Shown: positions 24,861-33,859 of the stretch, in pieces | How positions within the stretch are numbered: the stretch's first letter is position 1 | How the letters are laid out: every line of letters starts with the position of its first letter | Assembly (NCBI RefSeq): GCF_040643635.1 | Contig: NZ_JBEYUS010000027.1 | Span: forward strand, 1 to 64,000 | DNA from: Saccharopolyspora_C sp040643635 | Lineage (GTDB): Bacteria; Actinomycetota; Actinomycetes; Mycobacteriales; Pseudonocardiaceae | Direction: 5' to 3' | DNA: 64,000 nt | Notes under the pieces: generated by a model | What the model was told of the DNA's origin: nothing | The model's database searches: none | The model's input: the letters and a program-made list of their open reading frames with translations, nothing else | Made by a program: the position numbers and the translations under genes

Positions 24861-24865
24861 GCACC

Positions 24866-24907
24866 GAACCGTCCCCGGACGCCATGGCAGGCGCCCGGGG
24901 GCGGTTC
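24866..24907 (+). terminator. hairpin after small secreted gene
   Basis: A long stem with arms GAACCG/CGGTTC, CCCCGG/CCGGGG and CGCC/GGCG, broken by two mismatches, five bases after the stop codon. Confidence 0.65.
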
Positions 24908-25050
24908 CCGCCGAGCGCGGCGATCCGCTCGCACGGGCCCGGCCGAGCGTCGAAATCAGTCCGGAGTGGACTCGAACCTTTTCCCGCAGATCCGGAATCA
25001 CCTGCGCTGCAAAGGAATCCGTTCGACAGGGGTTCGGGAAGGCCCACCGC

Positions 25051-25845
25051 TCACTCCGAAGCCACCAACCGCAGCGCGGTGCCGTCCGCCCGGATCCCCT
25101 CCGCCGCCGCGTCGGCGAGCGCCGCGTCGGTGACGACCTCGTCGAAGGCGGTGAGCGGGGCGACCCGGTAGCGGCCGAACGTCCCGTACTTCGACGACCC
25201 GGCGACCAGCAGGGACGTGGAGGCCGCGGCCATCGCGGCGTGCTTGACCTCCACCTTGCGCTCGGAGGGCGTGGTGACGCCGCGCAGCAGGTCCCAGGAG
25301 CTGGCGCTGACGAACGCGATGTCCAGCGCGAGCTGGCGCAGCGTGGCGGCGGCGAGCCGCCCGACGGTGGAGCGGTTCGCGGGTTCGACGAGCCCGCCGA
25401 GGTGGATCACGTCCAGGTGGGTGGCGGGCAGCAGCCGCTCCACGGCGGTGAAGTCGTTGGTGACGACGGTGAGCTCCGCGTGCTCCACCAGCAGCGGGAT
25501 CATGGTGAGCATGGTGGTGCCCGCGTCGAGGTAGACGGTCATGCCGTCGCGGACGTGCCGGGCGGCTTCCCGCGCCATCGCCTGCTTCTCGGGCTGTTCG
25601 GTGACGGACTTGTCCTGGTAGGTCGGTTCGGCGCGCAGCTGGCTGGCGATGCGGGCGCCGCCGGGCACGGAGAACACGAGTCCGCGGCGTTCGAGCTCGG
25701 CGAGGTCGCGGCGCACCGTCATGTGCGAGATCCCGAACAGCTGGGTGATCTGCTGGACGCTGAGCACCCCTTCACGCCGCAGGTGCTTGACGAGTTGTTC
25801 CCGCCGCTGGTCCGGAATGAGCGGCGGGGTGCCCGACGCGTCCAT
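25051..25845 (-). CDS. DeoR/GlpR-family transcriptional regulator
   Basis: A 264-residue sugar-phosphate-sensing repressor: N-terminal HTH at residues 12-60 (RREQLVKHLRREGVLSVQQI and MTVRRDLAELERRGL), then the DeoR sensor domain with YLDAGTTMLTMIP, VVTNDFTAV and a late KYGTFGRYRVAPL. It sits at the end of the minus-strand GntP/oxidoreductase set and is opposite the divergent kinase/aldolase genes, so it most likely represses both, released by a phosphorylated C4 acid. ATG at 25845 with GGGAG upstream; earlier in-frame starts code low-complexity Pro/Gly sequence. Confidence 0.87.
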   Translation of the reverse strand: MDASGTPPLIPDQRREQLVKHLRREGVLSVQQITQLFGISHMTVRRDLAELERRGLVFSVPGGARIASQLRAEPTYQDKSVTEQPEKQAMAREAARHVRDGMTVYLDAGTTMLTMIPLLVEHAELTVVTNDFTAVERLLPATHLDVIHLGGLVEPANRSTVGRLAAATLRQLALDIAFVSASSWDLLRGVTTPSERKVEVKHAAMAAASTSLLVAGSSKYGTFGRYRVAPLTAFDEVVTDAALADAAAEGIRADGTALRLVASE

Positions 25846-25952
25846 GCCCTGCTCCCGTCCTGGTTCCCGATCGCACCGGCACCACCACCGGCGACGTCCA
25901 TTCTCGCCACCACCCGCGTCCGCGGCCCCCGCGGGCGGCGGATTCCCCCGGC

Positions 25953-26162
25953 TCAGCGGCGCAGCAGCGCCCGCACCCGGCGGAACCGGCCGGACCGCCG
26001 GGCACGGCGGTCCGGTTCCGGGTCGTGCAGCAGGAACGCGTCCCGCAGCGAGAGGATTCCGCCGTCCTCCGACACCGCCGCGCAGCAGGAACCACCGTCG
26101 CAGCACGCCGGAACGGGTGGCGCACCGCGTTCCGCGCCGAGCCGAACACCCATGTCGATCAC
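25953..26162 (-). CDS. small Cys-rich protein coupled to GntP permease
   Basis: A 69-residue open frame whose GTG start overlaps the permease stop as GTGA, the same coupling used by real gene pairs across this window. It contains the cluster ACCDGGSCC at residues 19-27, then DGGILSLRDAFLLHD and a strongly basic tail. Paired CC-x3-CC cysteines could bind a metal. No family recognised. Without the coupling I would treat it as noise; an ATG at 26153 is an alternative start. Confidence 0.4.
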   Translation of the reverse strand: MIDMGVRLGAERGAPPVPACCDGGSCCAAVSEDGGILSLRDAFLLHDPEPDRRARRSGRFRRVRALLRR

Positions 26163-27514
26163 CCCACCACCGCGCTCAGCAGCAGCACGCCGCCGAGGCT
26201 CAGCACCGACTGCACGGACAGCATCAGCGTCCAGCTGCGGAAGGTCTGCGCGACGCTGAGCTGGAAGTACTCCTTGAACAACCAGAACCCGGAGTCGTTG
26301 ACGTGCGAGAGCATCACGGCCCCGGACGCGGTGGCGAGCACCAGCAGTTCCGGCGACAGCTCGGGATAGGCGGCGACGAGCGGTGCGACGATCCCGGTGG
26401 CCGCCGCGGTGGCGACGGTCGCGGAGCCGAGGCAGACCCGCAGCAGCGCGGCGGTGAGCCAGGCCAGCAGCAGCGGCGGCACCGCCCAGTGCACGGCGTA
26501 CTGGGTGATCAGCTTGTCGACCTCGGTGGCGGACAGCATCTCCTTGAGGCCGCCGCCCGCACCCAGGATGAGGATGATCGCGCCGACCGGGCCGAGCCCC
26601 TTCGCCGCCATCTTCTGCAACTTCCCGAGCCCGAACCCGGATCGCACGCCGAGCGCGAAGAACGCGAACACGACGGCGACGAGCAGCGACAGCACCGGGG
26701 TGTCGCAGGCCTCGAACACGACGTGCGCCCAGCCGCCCGGCTCGACGACGGTGAGACCGAGGGTGCCGATGAGCATCAGCCCGGCGGGCAGCAGCACGGT
26801 GATCAGCGCGAGCACCAGCGACACCGGCCGGCGCTGCTCGTCCGCGGCGGGGCCGGGGTCGGGCACCGGGGACTTGTCCAGGTCCGGCGGGGGCCCGAAC
26901 CAGCGGGACAGCAGCGGCGTCAGCACCGGTCCGCACAGGATCATCACCGGGATCGCGATGATCAGCCCGTAGAGGATGGTGAGCCCGGTGCTGGCGTCGT
27001 AGGCGGCGACCGCGAGCGTCGGCGCCGGGTGCGGGGGCAGCAACCCGTGCGAGACGTAGAGCCCCGCGGCCATCGGCAGCCCGACGAACAGCAGGTGCGA
27101 GCCAGTGCGCTTGGCGACGGCGTACACCAGCGGCACCAGCATCACGAAGCTGACGTCGAACAGGTGCGGCATGCCGATGAGCAGCGCGGCGGTGGCGATG
27201 GCGGTGGGGATCCACTTGACCGGCCGGGCGCCGATGAACGCGGTGGCGATGCGGTCGGCGCCACCGGAGCCGAGCAGGATGCCGCCGAGGATGGTGCCGA
27301 GGCCGATGACGGGCCCGGTGTCGCTGAGCGCGTCGCCGAAGCCGGTCTGGAAGTGCTCGGCGGTCTCGCCGGGTGCGATGCCGTTGGCGAAGCCGAGGCC
27401 GAGCGCGGCGATCATGAGCGCGAGGAACGGGTGCAGCTTCATCTTGGTGATGAGCAGGATCAGCACCACGATCGCGCCCGCCGCGAGCAGCAGCGGGGTC
27501 AGGTCGGTGCTCAT
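26159..27514 (-). CDS. GntP-family gluconate/acid-sugar permease
   Basis: A 451-residue membrane protein with about 12-14 helices. GntP landmarks are GLGTILGGILLGSGGADRIA near residue 75, PHLFDVSFVMLVPL, the HGLLPPHPAPT segment and the C-terminal LSHVNDSGFWLFKEYF. It imports an aldonic or tetronic acid by proton symport. It overlaps the SAF-domain oxidoreductase gene by ATGA and is followed by the Cys-rich ORF and DeoR gene. With the divergent kinase and aldolase, uptake of threonate or erythronate is a better guess than gluconate. Confidence 0.9.
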   Translation of the reverse strand: MSTDLTPLLLAAGAIVVLILLITKMKLHPFLALMIAALGLGFANGIAPGETAEHFQTGFGDALSDTGPVIGLGTILGGILLGSGGADRIATAFIGARPVKWIPTAIATAALLIGMPHLFDVSFVMLVPLVYAVAKRTGSHLLFVGLPMAAGLYVSHGLLPPHPAPTLAVAAYDASTGLTILYGLIIAIPVMILCGPVLTPLLSRWFGPPPDLDKSPVPDPGPAADEQRRPVSLVLALITVLLPAGLMLIGTLGLTVVEPGGWAHVVFEACDTPVLSLLVAVVFAFFALGVRSGFGLGKLQKMAAKGLGPVGAIILILGAGGGLKEMLSATEVDKLITQYAVHWAVPPLLLAWLTAALLRVCLGSATVATAAATGIVAPLVAAYPELSPELLVLATASGAVMLSHVNDSGFWLFKEYFQLSVAQTFRSWTLMLSVQSVLSLGGVLLLSAVVG

Positions 27515-28887
27515 CTGGTCTCCTCGCCCTGCTGCCAGGCCTCGACGAGGGCGGCGTCCGGGTTCTCCAGGTCGGACAGGGTGATCAGGTCGCCGGCGCG
27601 AACGTCGCGGCGCAGCGCGGTGTGCGCGGCGAGGTACAGCGGCGCGACGTCGGCGGGGGCCTCGTCGCCGCGCAGCAGCACGGCCTGCACGCCGGTGACG
27701 TCGTGGTGGTGCCCGCCCATGTCGAGCACGGTGCCCGCGCCGATGTCCTGCTTCGCGCGCCCGGCGAGCACGGCGTGCCTGCGGGGTTCGCGGGCGAGCG
27801 CGTCGCGGCCGCGGGCGACGAGGTCGAGCAGCGTCGCCGGGGTCTCCACGCCCATCAGGTGGAAGGGCAGGTAGAGCACGGCGTAGCGGCCGTCGCGACT
27901 GACGACGTGGCCCTTCTCGGCGAGCAGCCGCCAGGTCTCGGCGTCGTTGGTGCGCAGCACCACGAATTCGCCGCCGGCGAAGGAGGCCTCGCCGGGCAGC
28001 CGCAGCGCGCTGAACACGTCCACGGCGCCGGGTTCGCGCAGCACCCCGCCGTCCTCGCGCAGCGCGTAGACGTCGGCGAGCTCGGCGATCCGCGCGACCG
28101 GGTAGTGCAGCCGTTCCACGTCGGGCCGGAATCCGGTGCCGTTGGCGACGACGGCCATCTCGCAGTAGTCGGCGGTGGCGCCGGTGGGCAGCGCCGCGAC
28201 CGCGTCGGCGCGGGCGGCGAGGGTGGCGCGCACGTCGGTACCGAGGTCGAGCAGCGCGCCGAGCGCCGGGGCGTCGACGGTGCGGTCGAGCTGGGTGACG
28301 GTCCCGCGCTCCGGGTCGTAGACGAGGTCGTACTCGGTGGACTTGCCGATGGCGACGACGTCCATGCCGAGCAGCCGCGCCCGCTCCAGCAGCTTGAGCA
28401 GGTTGCCGGGCTGGTCGCCTTCGGCGGGCAGGTAGGCGACGTCGTTGGCGGCGGCGATCCGGGCCAGGTGCAGCCCGGCGACGGAGTCGACCTCCTTGCT
28501 GACCATCGCGACGTGCCTGCCGAGTTCGAGCGCGGTGCGCGCCATCGCGTAGCCGTGGGCGGGGCTGCCGGTGGCTTCGACGAGGACGTCCCAGCCGCCC
28601 GCGGCGATCAGCTCGTGGTCGGCGACGAGGGCGATGTCCCCGGCCGCGGTGGCGGCGGCGGTCTCCGCGGCGTCGGTGCAGGTGCGCAGGCGTGCCTCGG
28701 GGTAGCCGAGTTCGACGCACAGCGCGCGCAGCCGCGGGACGTCGACGTCGCAGAGCACGGCGGGTTCGAGCGCGGGGATCAGCCTGGTCTGCGCCAGCAG
28801 GGTGCGGGCGAAACCGCCCGCCGCGCCGGAGAGCGCGTACCCGACGGGCCGGTCGCCGGCGCCCGGTGGGCGGGGCTGCTCGTTCAT
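27511..28887 (-). CDS. NAD(P)-binding SAF-domain oxidoreductase (homoserine dehydrogenase-like)
   Basis: A 458-residue protein: Rossmann domain at about 18-150 (GYALSGAAGGFARTL, EATGSPAHG, VSKEVDSVAG), a central domain resembling homoserine dehydrogenase, and a C-terminal SAF domain (DVRAGDLITLSDL). Proteins of this architecture recur beside erythritol and tetronate catabolic genes. In the DUF1537 kinase pathways the first step is oxidation of a 4-carbon acid by LtnD- or DenD-type dehydrogenases; none is here, so this protein may fill that role or feed another acid such as apionate into it. ATG at 28887 has GAGGAG four bases upstream. Function inferred from context. Confidence 0.75.
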   Translation of the reverse strand: MNEQPRPPGAGDRPVGYALSGAAGGFARTLLAQTRLIPALEPAVLCDVDVPRLRALCVELGYPEARLRTCTDAAETAAATAAGDIALVADHELIAAGGWDVLVEATGSPAHGYAMARTALELGRHVAMVSKEVDSVAGLHLARIAAANDVAYLPAEGDQPGNLLKLLERARLLGMDVVAIGKSTEYDLVYDPERGTVTQLDRTVDAPALGALLDLGTDVRATLAARADAVAALPTGATADYCEMAVVANGTGFRPDVERLHYPVARIAELADVYALREDGGVLREPGAVDVFSALRLPGEASFAGGEFVVLRTNDAETWRLLAEKGHVVSRDGRYAVLYLPFHLMGVETPATLLDLVARGRDALAREPRRHAVLAGRAKQDIGAGTVLDMGGHHHDVTGVQAVLLRGDEAPADVAPLYLAAHTALRRDVRAGDLITLSDLENPDAALVEAWQQGEETR

Positions 28888-28971
28888 GAGTCTCCTCGTT
28901 GAGTCTCGCGTCGCGATAGCTCCGGGGGCCGTGCGGCGCGACGGCCGATCAGGTGGGATCGGCAGCACACT

Positions 28972-29030
28972 GTTTCACAGAAGATATTCACTGATTCACA
29001 CAAGAGTCAAGCGTGCTAACATATTTTCAC
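28972..29030. promoter_or_regulatory. TTCAC-repeat operator region of C4-acid locus
   Basis: Four TTCAC direct repeats (28974, 28987, 28995, 29026) lie in an AT-rich island of the 248-bp divergent gap between the oxidoreductase and kinase genes; TAACAT at 29017-29022 may be a -10. DeoR repressors often bind repeated TTTCA-like elements. Candidate operator for the adjacent DeoR protein. Confidence 0.45.
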
Positions 29031-29135
29031 GGCCGCGTTGCGGTTCGTCCGCGACCCCCGATCCGGGCGAACCCCCCGGCCACGCCTTCGAACCCCCGTC
29101 CGCGCGCACCGCGGACCACCCGCCAGGGAGGACGC

Positions 29136-30392
29136 ATGCCGCTGCTCGGCGCGATCGCCGACGACTTCACCGGGGCGACCGACCTCGCGACGATGCTCGT
29201 CTCCCGCGGCTTCCGCACCGCCGTGGTGATCGGCACCGCGGCGCCCGCGGAACCGCTCGCCGAGCTGGACGCGGTGGTGGTGGCGCTGAAGTCCCGCACC
29301 GCGCCGGTGGACGAGGCCGTGCGGGACTCGCTGGCCGCGCTGCGCTCGCTGCGCGCGGCGGGCTGCGAGCGGATCTACCTCAAGTACTGCTCCACGTTCG
29401 ACTCCACGCCCGAGGGCAACATCGGGCCGGTGGTGGACGCGGTGCTCGACGAGCTCGGCGCGCCCGGCGCGGTGGTGGTGCCGTCGTTCCCGGCGACCGG
29501 CCGCACCGTGCACCGCGGGCACCTGTTCGTCGGCGACCAGCCGCTGGCGGAGAGCCCGATGCGGGACCACCCGCTGACCCCGATGCGGGACTCGAACCTG
29601 CTGCGGCTGCTGGCCCCGCAGACTCGCAGGCCGGTGCAGCTGGTCGGGCACGACGTGGTGCGTGCCGGAGCCGACGCGGTCCGCGCGCGGCTGGCCGAGT
29701 TCGGCGCGGACCTGGTGGTGGTCGACGCCGCCACCGACGAGGACCTCGCGGTGATCGCGGCGGCCACCGCGGACGCGCCGGTGCTCACCGGCGGCGCGGG
29801 CCTCGCGCTCGGGCTCACCGGTCCGCACCCGGGGCGGGCCCGCGCGGGATCGGCCGGGGCGGGCCCGGCGGTGGTGCTGGCGGGCAGCGCATCGGCCGCG
29901 ACCCGGTCCCAGGTCACGCACGCGAAAACCCGGCTGCCGCACCGGAAGCTGGACCTCGCGGCGCTGCGCGCGGACTTCGACGGCACCACCGCCGAGCTCG
30001 TCGAGTTCGTCCGCTCCTGCTGGGCCGGTGATCCCGCGCTGCCGCCGCTGCTCTACGCGGTCGGCGTCGGCGACGAGGTCGAACCGGCGCGGGAGGACGA
30101 CGCCGAACCCGCCGGGTCGCTGCTGGAGCGGGCGCTGGCGCGCTGCGCCGCCGAGCTCGTCGCGCAGGGCGCGCGGCGGCTGCTCGTCGCGGGCGGTGAG
30201 ACCTCCGGCGCGGTGGTGCTCGCGCTCGGCGCCACCACCCTGCACGTGGGAGCGCAGATCGCGCCGGGAGTTCCCTGGTGCCGCACCGAATCCGATGTGG
30301 ACGGTGAGCGTCGACCGGTGGACGTCGCGTTGAAATCGGGCAACTTCGGCGGGATCGACATCTTCACCACCGCATGGGACGTGCTGTCATGA
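29136..30392 (+). CDS. otnK: four-carbon acid sugar kinase (DUF1537 family)
   Basis: A 418-residue kinase. The N-terminal DUF1537 domain opens GAIADDFTGATDLATMLV and includes LKYCSTFDSTPEGNIG; the C-terminal nucleotide-binding domain has LLVAGGETSGAVV and ends GNFGGIDIF. Characterised members phosphorylate 3-oxo-tetronate or threonate/erythronate at C4. ATG at 29136 has AGGGAGG six bases upstream. It overlaps the aldolase gene by ATGA, giving the kinase-decarboxylase pair that converts 3-oxo-tetronate to dihydroxyacetone phosphate. Substrate stereochemistry cannot be set from sequence. Confidence 0.88.
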   Translation: MPLLGAIADDFTGATDLATMLVSRGFRTAVVIGTAAPAEPLAELDAVVVALKSRTAPVDEAVRDSLAALRSLRAAGCERIYLKYCSTFDSTPEGNIGPVVDAVLDELGAPGAVVVPSFPATGRTVHRGHLFVGDQPLAESPMRDHPLTPMRDSNLLRLLAPQTRRPVQLVGHDVVRAGADAVRARLAEFGADLVVVDAATDEDLAVIAAATADAPVLTGGAGLALGLTGPHPGRARAGSAGAGPAVVLAGSASAATRSQVTHAKTRLPHRKLDLAALRADFDGTTAELVEFVRSCWAGDPALPPLLYAVGVGDEVEPAREDDAEPAGSLLERALARCAAELVAQGARRLLVAGGETSGAVVLALGATTLHVGAQIAPGVPWCRTESDVDGERRPVDVALKSGNFGGIDIFTTAWDVLS

Positions 30393-31027
30393 ACGAGGCC
30401 CGCACCGAACTGGCCGCCGCGGGCGCGAAGCTCGCCGCGCTGGGCCTGAGCCCCGGTTCCTCCGGCAACCTGAGCATCCGGGAGGGCGACCGGATGCTGA
30501 TCACGCCGACCGGCGCGGACCTCGGCGACCTCGACCCGGCGGCGCTCGCCGAGCTGTCCCTCGACGGCGAGCACCTCGGCGGGCCGCGGCCGTCGAAGGA
30601 ATTCCCGCTGCACGGCGCCTTCTACCGCCGCGACCCGGCCACCACCGCGGTGGTGCACCTGCACTCCCGGCACGCGTCCGCGGTGTCCTGCCTGCAGCCG
30701 TGGTCCGAGCGCAGCGCGATCCCGCCGCTGACCCCGTACTTCGTGATGCGCGTCGGCCAGGCCCCGCTCGTCCCGTACGCCGCGCCGGGCGATCCGGCTC
30801 AGGCCGGTGCGCTGGCGGCGCTGGACTTCGAGTTCCGGGCCGCGCTGCTGCAGAACCACGGCCCGATCACCGCGGGCACCTCGCTGGCGGCGGCGGTGGA
30901 CGCGGCGGTGGAGATCGAGGAGGTCGCGGCCCTGCTGCTCGGCCTCGGCCAGCACCACCCGCGCCTGCTCGAACCCACCGAGATCCACGAACTCACCGCG
31001 AAGTACGGCACCCCGTGGGACGTCTGA
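30389..31027 (+). CDS. otnC: class II aldolase, 3-oxo-tetronate 4-phosphate decarboxylase type
   Basis: A 212-residue class II aldolase/adducin family protein. SPGSSGNLSIR binds the phosphate, HLHSRHAS holds the metal His pair and QNHGPITAG gives another His. In OtnC the enzyme decarboxylates 3-oxo-tetronate 4-phosphate to DHAP. The start overlaps the kinase stop (ATGA). A truncated copy of this gene, missing 333 internal bases, lies in the scar at 44835-44963. Confidence 0.85.
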   Translation: MNEARTELAAAGAKLAALGLSPGSSGNLSIREGDRMLITPTGADLGDLDPAALAELSLDGEHLGGPRPSKEFPLHGAFYRRDPATTAVVHLHSRHASAVSCLQPWSERSAIPPLTPYFVMRVGQAPLVPYAAPGDPAQAGALAALDFEFRAALLQNHGPITAGTSLAAAVDAAVEIEEVAALLLGLGQHHPRLLEPTEIHELTAKYGTPWDV

Positions 31028-31298
31028 CCGAGCACGCAACGACTTCGCACGATCACGCAGCGAATTCGGTCCGGGGTGCCCGGAACGCCCCGGATCGGAC
31101 CACGAAGAGGATCACCGGAACCGAACCCGGCCCGTGGTACTCTTCCGCGCAAGTCGGCCGCACACCTCCGAAAACGGGTGCGCGGACCCCCGGACCCCGC
31201 CGAAACGCACTCGCGGTGGACCGGAATGCGGGCGAACCGGATCGGACCGGTCGGCCACGACGGAGCGTGACGGCCGGCGGTCCCGCCGTGGAGGTGCG

Positions 31299-31757
31299 AT
31301 GAACCCGGAACCCGGCTCGATGGAGCAGTCGCCGCGGACGCTCGCCGACAAACTCGTGTACCTGATCGACGTGTACGCCCAGCAGAACGCCGCTCCCGGG
31401 CAGCAGGCGCAGTGGCCGACCTTCGAACGCCTCGCAGCGGAGATCAGCACGAGCACCGGGAAATCCATCTCGCACGGCTACCTGCACCAGCTCTGCCGCG
31501 GCCAGCGGGACAACCCGACCCTGCACCACCTCCAGGCGCTCGCCGAGTTCTTCCGGGTTCCCGTCGCCTTCTTCACCGACAACGAGGCGACCCGGGAGAT
31601 CGTGGCGCAGTACGAACTGGTCCTGGCCATGCGCAACAGCCGCATCCGGGAGATCTGCACCTACGCCCCGCTGCTCGACTGGGAAGGACTGGATGCGGTC
31701 ACCGCGCTGGTGAAGGACCTGGCGGGCGGGGCGAAGCGGCCGGAGACCGGGAGCTGA
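31299..31757 (+). CDS. EspR-like XRE/HTH protein
   Basis: A 152-residue DNA-binding protein with an HTH at about 45-100 (ISHGYLHQLCRGQRDNPT is the EspR-like recognition region) and a C-terminal dimerisation part with REIVAQYELVLAMRNSRIREI. EspR of Mycobacterium is a nucleoid-associated regulator of ESX-1. In many actinobacteria this type of gene is grouped with an ImmA/IrrE peptidase and a MAB_1171c-like membrane protein; here those two are 12 kb away (42776-44448), on the far side of the cyclitol operon. Excellent ribosome site GGAGGTG. Converges on the LLM gene with a 12-base gap. Confidence 0.82.
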   Translation: MNPEPGSMEQSPRTLADKLVYLIDVYAQQNAAPGQQAQWPTFERLAAEISTSTGKSISHGYLHQLCRGQRDNPTLHHLQALAEFFRVPVAFFTDNEATREIVAQYELVLAMRNSRIREICTYAPLLDWEGLDAVTALVKDLAGGAKRPETGS

Positions 31758-31769
31758 CCGCTCCGGTGC

Positions 31770-32579
31770 TCATCCGGCGGCGGCGATGAACCGCGCCATC
31801 CGGTCGCGCACCCCGTCGTCGGAACCCAGCCACACCGCGACCGAATCGGCCCCGGCCGCGGCATAGGCGTGCAGGTCGTCCACGACGGCCGCCAGCTCCG
31901 CGCCGCCGCCGAGCCAGGACGTCCGCACCGAGACCTGGATCGGCCGCGCCGCGTTCGCCCGCAACCACGTGACGCGCGCGGCGAACTCGGCGGGCTCCGG
32001 GGCGATGGGCTGCCACCCGTCGCCCGAGCGGGCCGCGCGGCGCAGCGCCCGCTCCCCCGAACCACCCACCACGATCGGCACCGGTGTGCCGGGCTTCGGT
32101 TCGAAAACCCCGGCGTCGTAGTGGAAGTGCGTGCCGTGGAACGGGCCGGACCCGCCGAGCAGATGCCGGATCAGGTCGATGGCCTCGTCGGCGCGCGCCC
32201 CGCGGTCGGCGAAATCGGCGCCCACCGCGGCGAATTCCGCCCGGTCCCAGCCGATGCCGACGCCGAGGGTGAAGCGGCCGCCGGAGATCCGCTCCAGTGT
32301 GGCGGCCTGCTTGGCGACGGCGAACGGGCTGCGCATCGGCAGCACCAGCACCGAGGTGCCCAACCGGATCGTCCGGGTGCGCACCGCGATGGCGGCCAGC
32401 GCGACCAGCGGATCGTAGATCCCGCCGTAGCTGCCGGGTGCGTAACGGGACGGCGGCAGCAGGTGGTCCGGCAACCACACCGCCCCGTATCCGAGCCGCT
32501 CGGCCGCCACCGCGAGATCGCCGAGCTCCGTGAACGGCAGCTCCGGCGATTCCGCGGGCAGCACCAGTTGCAGGTCCAC
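31770..32579 (-). CDS. LLM-class (F420-dependent type) oxidoreductase
   Basis: A 269-residue TIM-barrel protein of the luciferase-like family. Typical segments are YGAVWLPDHLLPP, IRLGTSVLVLPMRSP, LERISGGRFTLGVGIGWD and PIVVGGSGERALRRA. Actinobacterial members of this size mostly use F420 for hydride transfer, though FMN users exist. Distal gene of the minus-strand cyclitol operon (53-base gap from the MFS gene), so it could reduce a ketone or alkene in that pathway, or be unrelated. GTG start with AGGAGGTG five bases upstream. Confidence 0.87.
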   Translation of the reverse strand: MDLQLVLPAESPELPFTELGDLAVAAERLGYGAVWLPDHLLPPSRYAPGSYGGIYDPLVALAAIAVRTRTIRLGTSVLVLPMRSPFAVAKQAATLERISGGRFTLGVGIGWDRAEFAAVGADFADRGARADEAIDLIRHLLGGSGPFHGTHFHYDAGVFEPKPGTPVPIVVGGSGERALRRAARSGDGWQPIAPEPAEFAARVTWLRANAARPIQVSVRTSWLGGGAELAAVVDDLHAYAAAGADSVAVWLGSDDGVRDRMARFIAAAG

Positions 32580-32632
32580 CCGTCACCTCCTCCGCTCGGG
32601 TGCGGCCGGGGTCCGCCGACCCCGGCCGCCGG

Positions 32633-33829
32633 TCACACCGCGGATTCCACCGCGACCCGGTCACCGCCGCTCGATGACCGGTTCCGCCACCAGTGCGAGG
32701 TGGCGGCCAGCAGCAGCGCGAGCCCGCACACCACGGCCGAGGTCAGCGGCACCGCCCCGGTCCCCCAGCCGAGGTCGAGCACCTGCCCGCCGAGCCAGGC
32801 GCCGAATCCGTTGCCCAGGTTGAACGCGGACACGTTCACCGACAACGCGAGGGTCGGAGCGGCGATCGCGATGCGCTGGATGTGCGCCTGCAGGCTCGGG
32901 ATGATGGAGAAGCCCGAAGCGCCGAACAGGAACAGCGCCGCCACCGCCAACGCCGGGACCGGACCGCAGAGCCAGAACACCAGGCACACCGCGGTGAGCA
33001 CGGCCAGCACGGCGAGCACCGCCCGGCCCACGTCTCCGTCGGCGAGCCTGCCACCGGCGAAGTTCCCGACCACCGAGCCGACACCGAACACCACCAGCAG
33101 CACCGAGATCGACGCGGGCGCGAACCCGCTGACCTCCTGCAGGATCGGCACCAGGTAGGTGGAAGTGGTGAACACCGCGCCTTGGGCGAGCACCGTGACC
33201 ACCACGGCCACCGCCAGCACCGGACTGCGCAGTGCCGCGACCTCCTGCCGCAGCCGTTCACGCCCGGTGGCCGCCTGCTGCTGCGCGGGCGGCCGCATGA
33301 ACAGCGCGATCAGCACGATGGTCAGCCCCGCCACCAGCGCGATGGCGACGAAGGTGAACCGCCAGCCGAACCGCTGCCCGACGAACGTGCCCAGCGGGGA
33401 GCCGAGCGCGTTCGCCAGGTTGAACCCGAGCGCGATCTTGGCCATCGCCGAACCCTGCTTGTCCGGCGCGGAGATGGCAGCGGCCAGTGAGAACGCGACC
33501 GCGACGAAGGTTCCGTGGCTCATCGCGGTGAACACCCGCGCCGCCATCAGCACCCCGTAGTCCGGCGCGACCACCGCGGCGGCGTTGCCCGCGGTGAACA
33601 CGGCCATCAGCACGAGCACCAGCGCCTTGCGCGGGACCTTCGTGGTCAGCAGTGTCACCGCGGGCCCGATCACCGTCACGCCGAGGGCGTATCCGGTGAC
33701 CAGCAGACCCGCCGAGGGCACGCTGACCGCCAGGTCTGCCGCCACGTTCGGCAGCAGTCCGGAGATCGCGACCTCGGCGGTGCCGACGCAGAACACGCCG
33801 AGCATGAGTGCGAACACGGGAATGGGCAT
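32633..33829 (-). CDS. MFS transporter (AraJ/Cmx-like drug exporter)
   Basis: A 398-residue major facilitator protein with twelve predicted helices. AEVAISGLLPNVAADL near residue 18 and MSHGTFVAVAFSLAA fit the DHA1 sugar-efflux/chloramphenicol-resistance group; motif A-like GGRLADGDVGRA occurs in the second half. Likely exports the product of the cyclitol operon, which lies directly upstream with a 30-base gap. No drug substrate can be assigned. Confidence 0.87.
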   Translation of the reverse strand: MPIPVFALMLGVFCVGTAEVAISGLLPNVAADLAVSVPSAGLLVTGYALGVTVIGPAVTLLTTKVPRKALVLVLMAVFTAGNAAAVVAPDYGVLMAARVFTAMSHGTFVAVAFSLAAAISAPDKQGSAMAKIALGFNLANALGSPLGTFVGQRFGWRFTFVAIALVAGLTIVLIALFMRPPAQQQAATGRERLRQEVAALRSPVLAVAVVVTVLAQGAVFTTSTYLVPILQEVSGFAPASISVLLVVFGVGSVVGNFAGGRLADGDVGRAVLAVLAVLTAVCLVFWLCGPVPALAVAALFLFGASGFSIIPSLQAHIQRIAIAAPTLALSVNVSAFNLGNGFGAWLGGQVLDLGWGTGAVPLTSAVVCGLALLLAATSHWWRNRSSSGGDRVAVESAV

Positions 33830-33859
33830 GGGCGAACCTCGCGGAGCGGTGGTCGTCGG

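Noticed and set aside
26159..28720. 853-codon minus frame ending in the GntP permease
   Set aside because: The upstream part is an out-of-frame reading of the SAF-domain oxidoreductase; the permease starts at the ATG at 27514.
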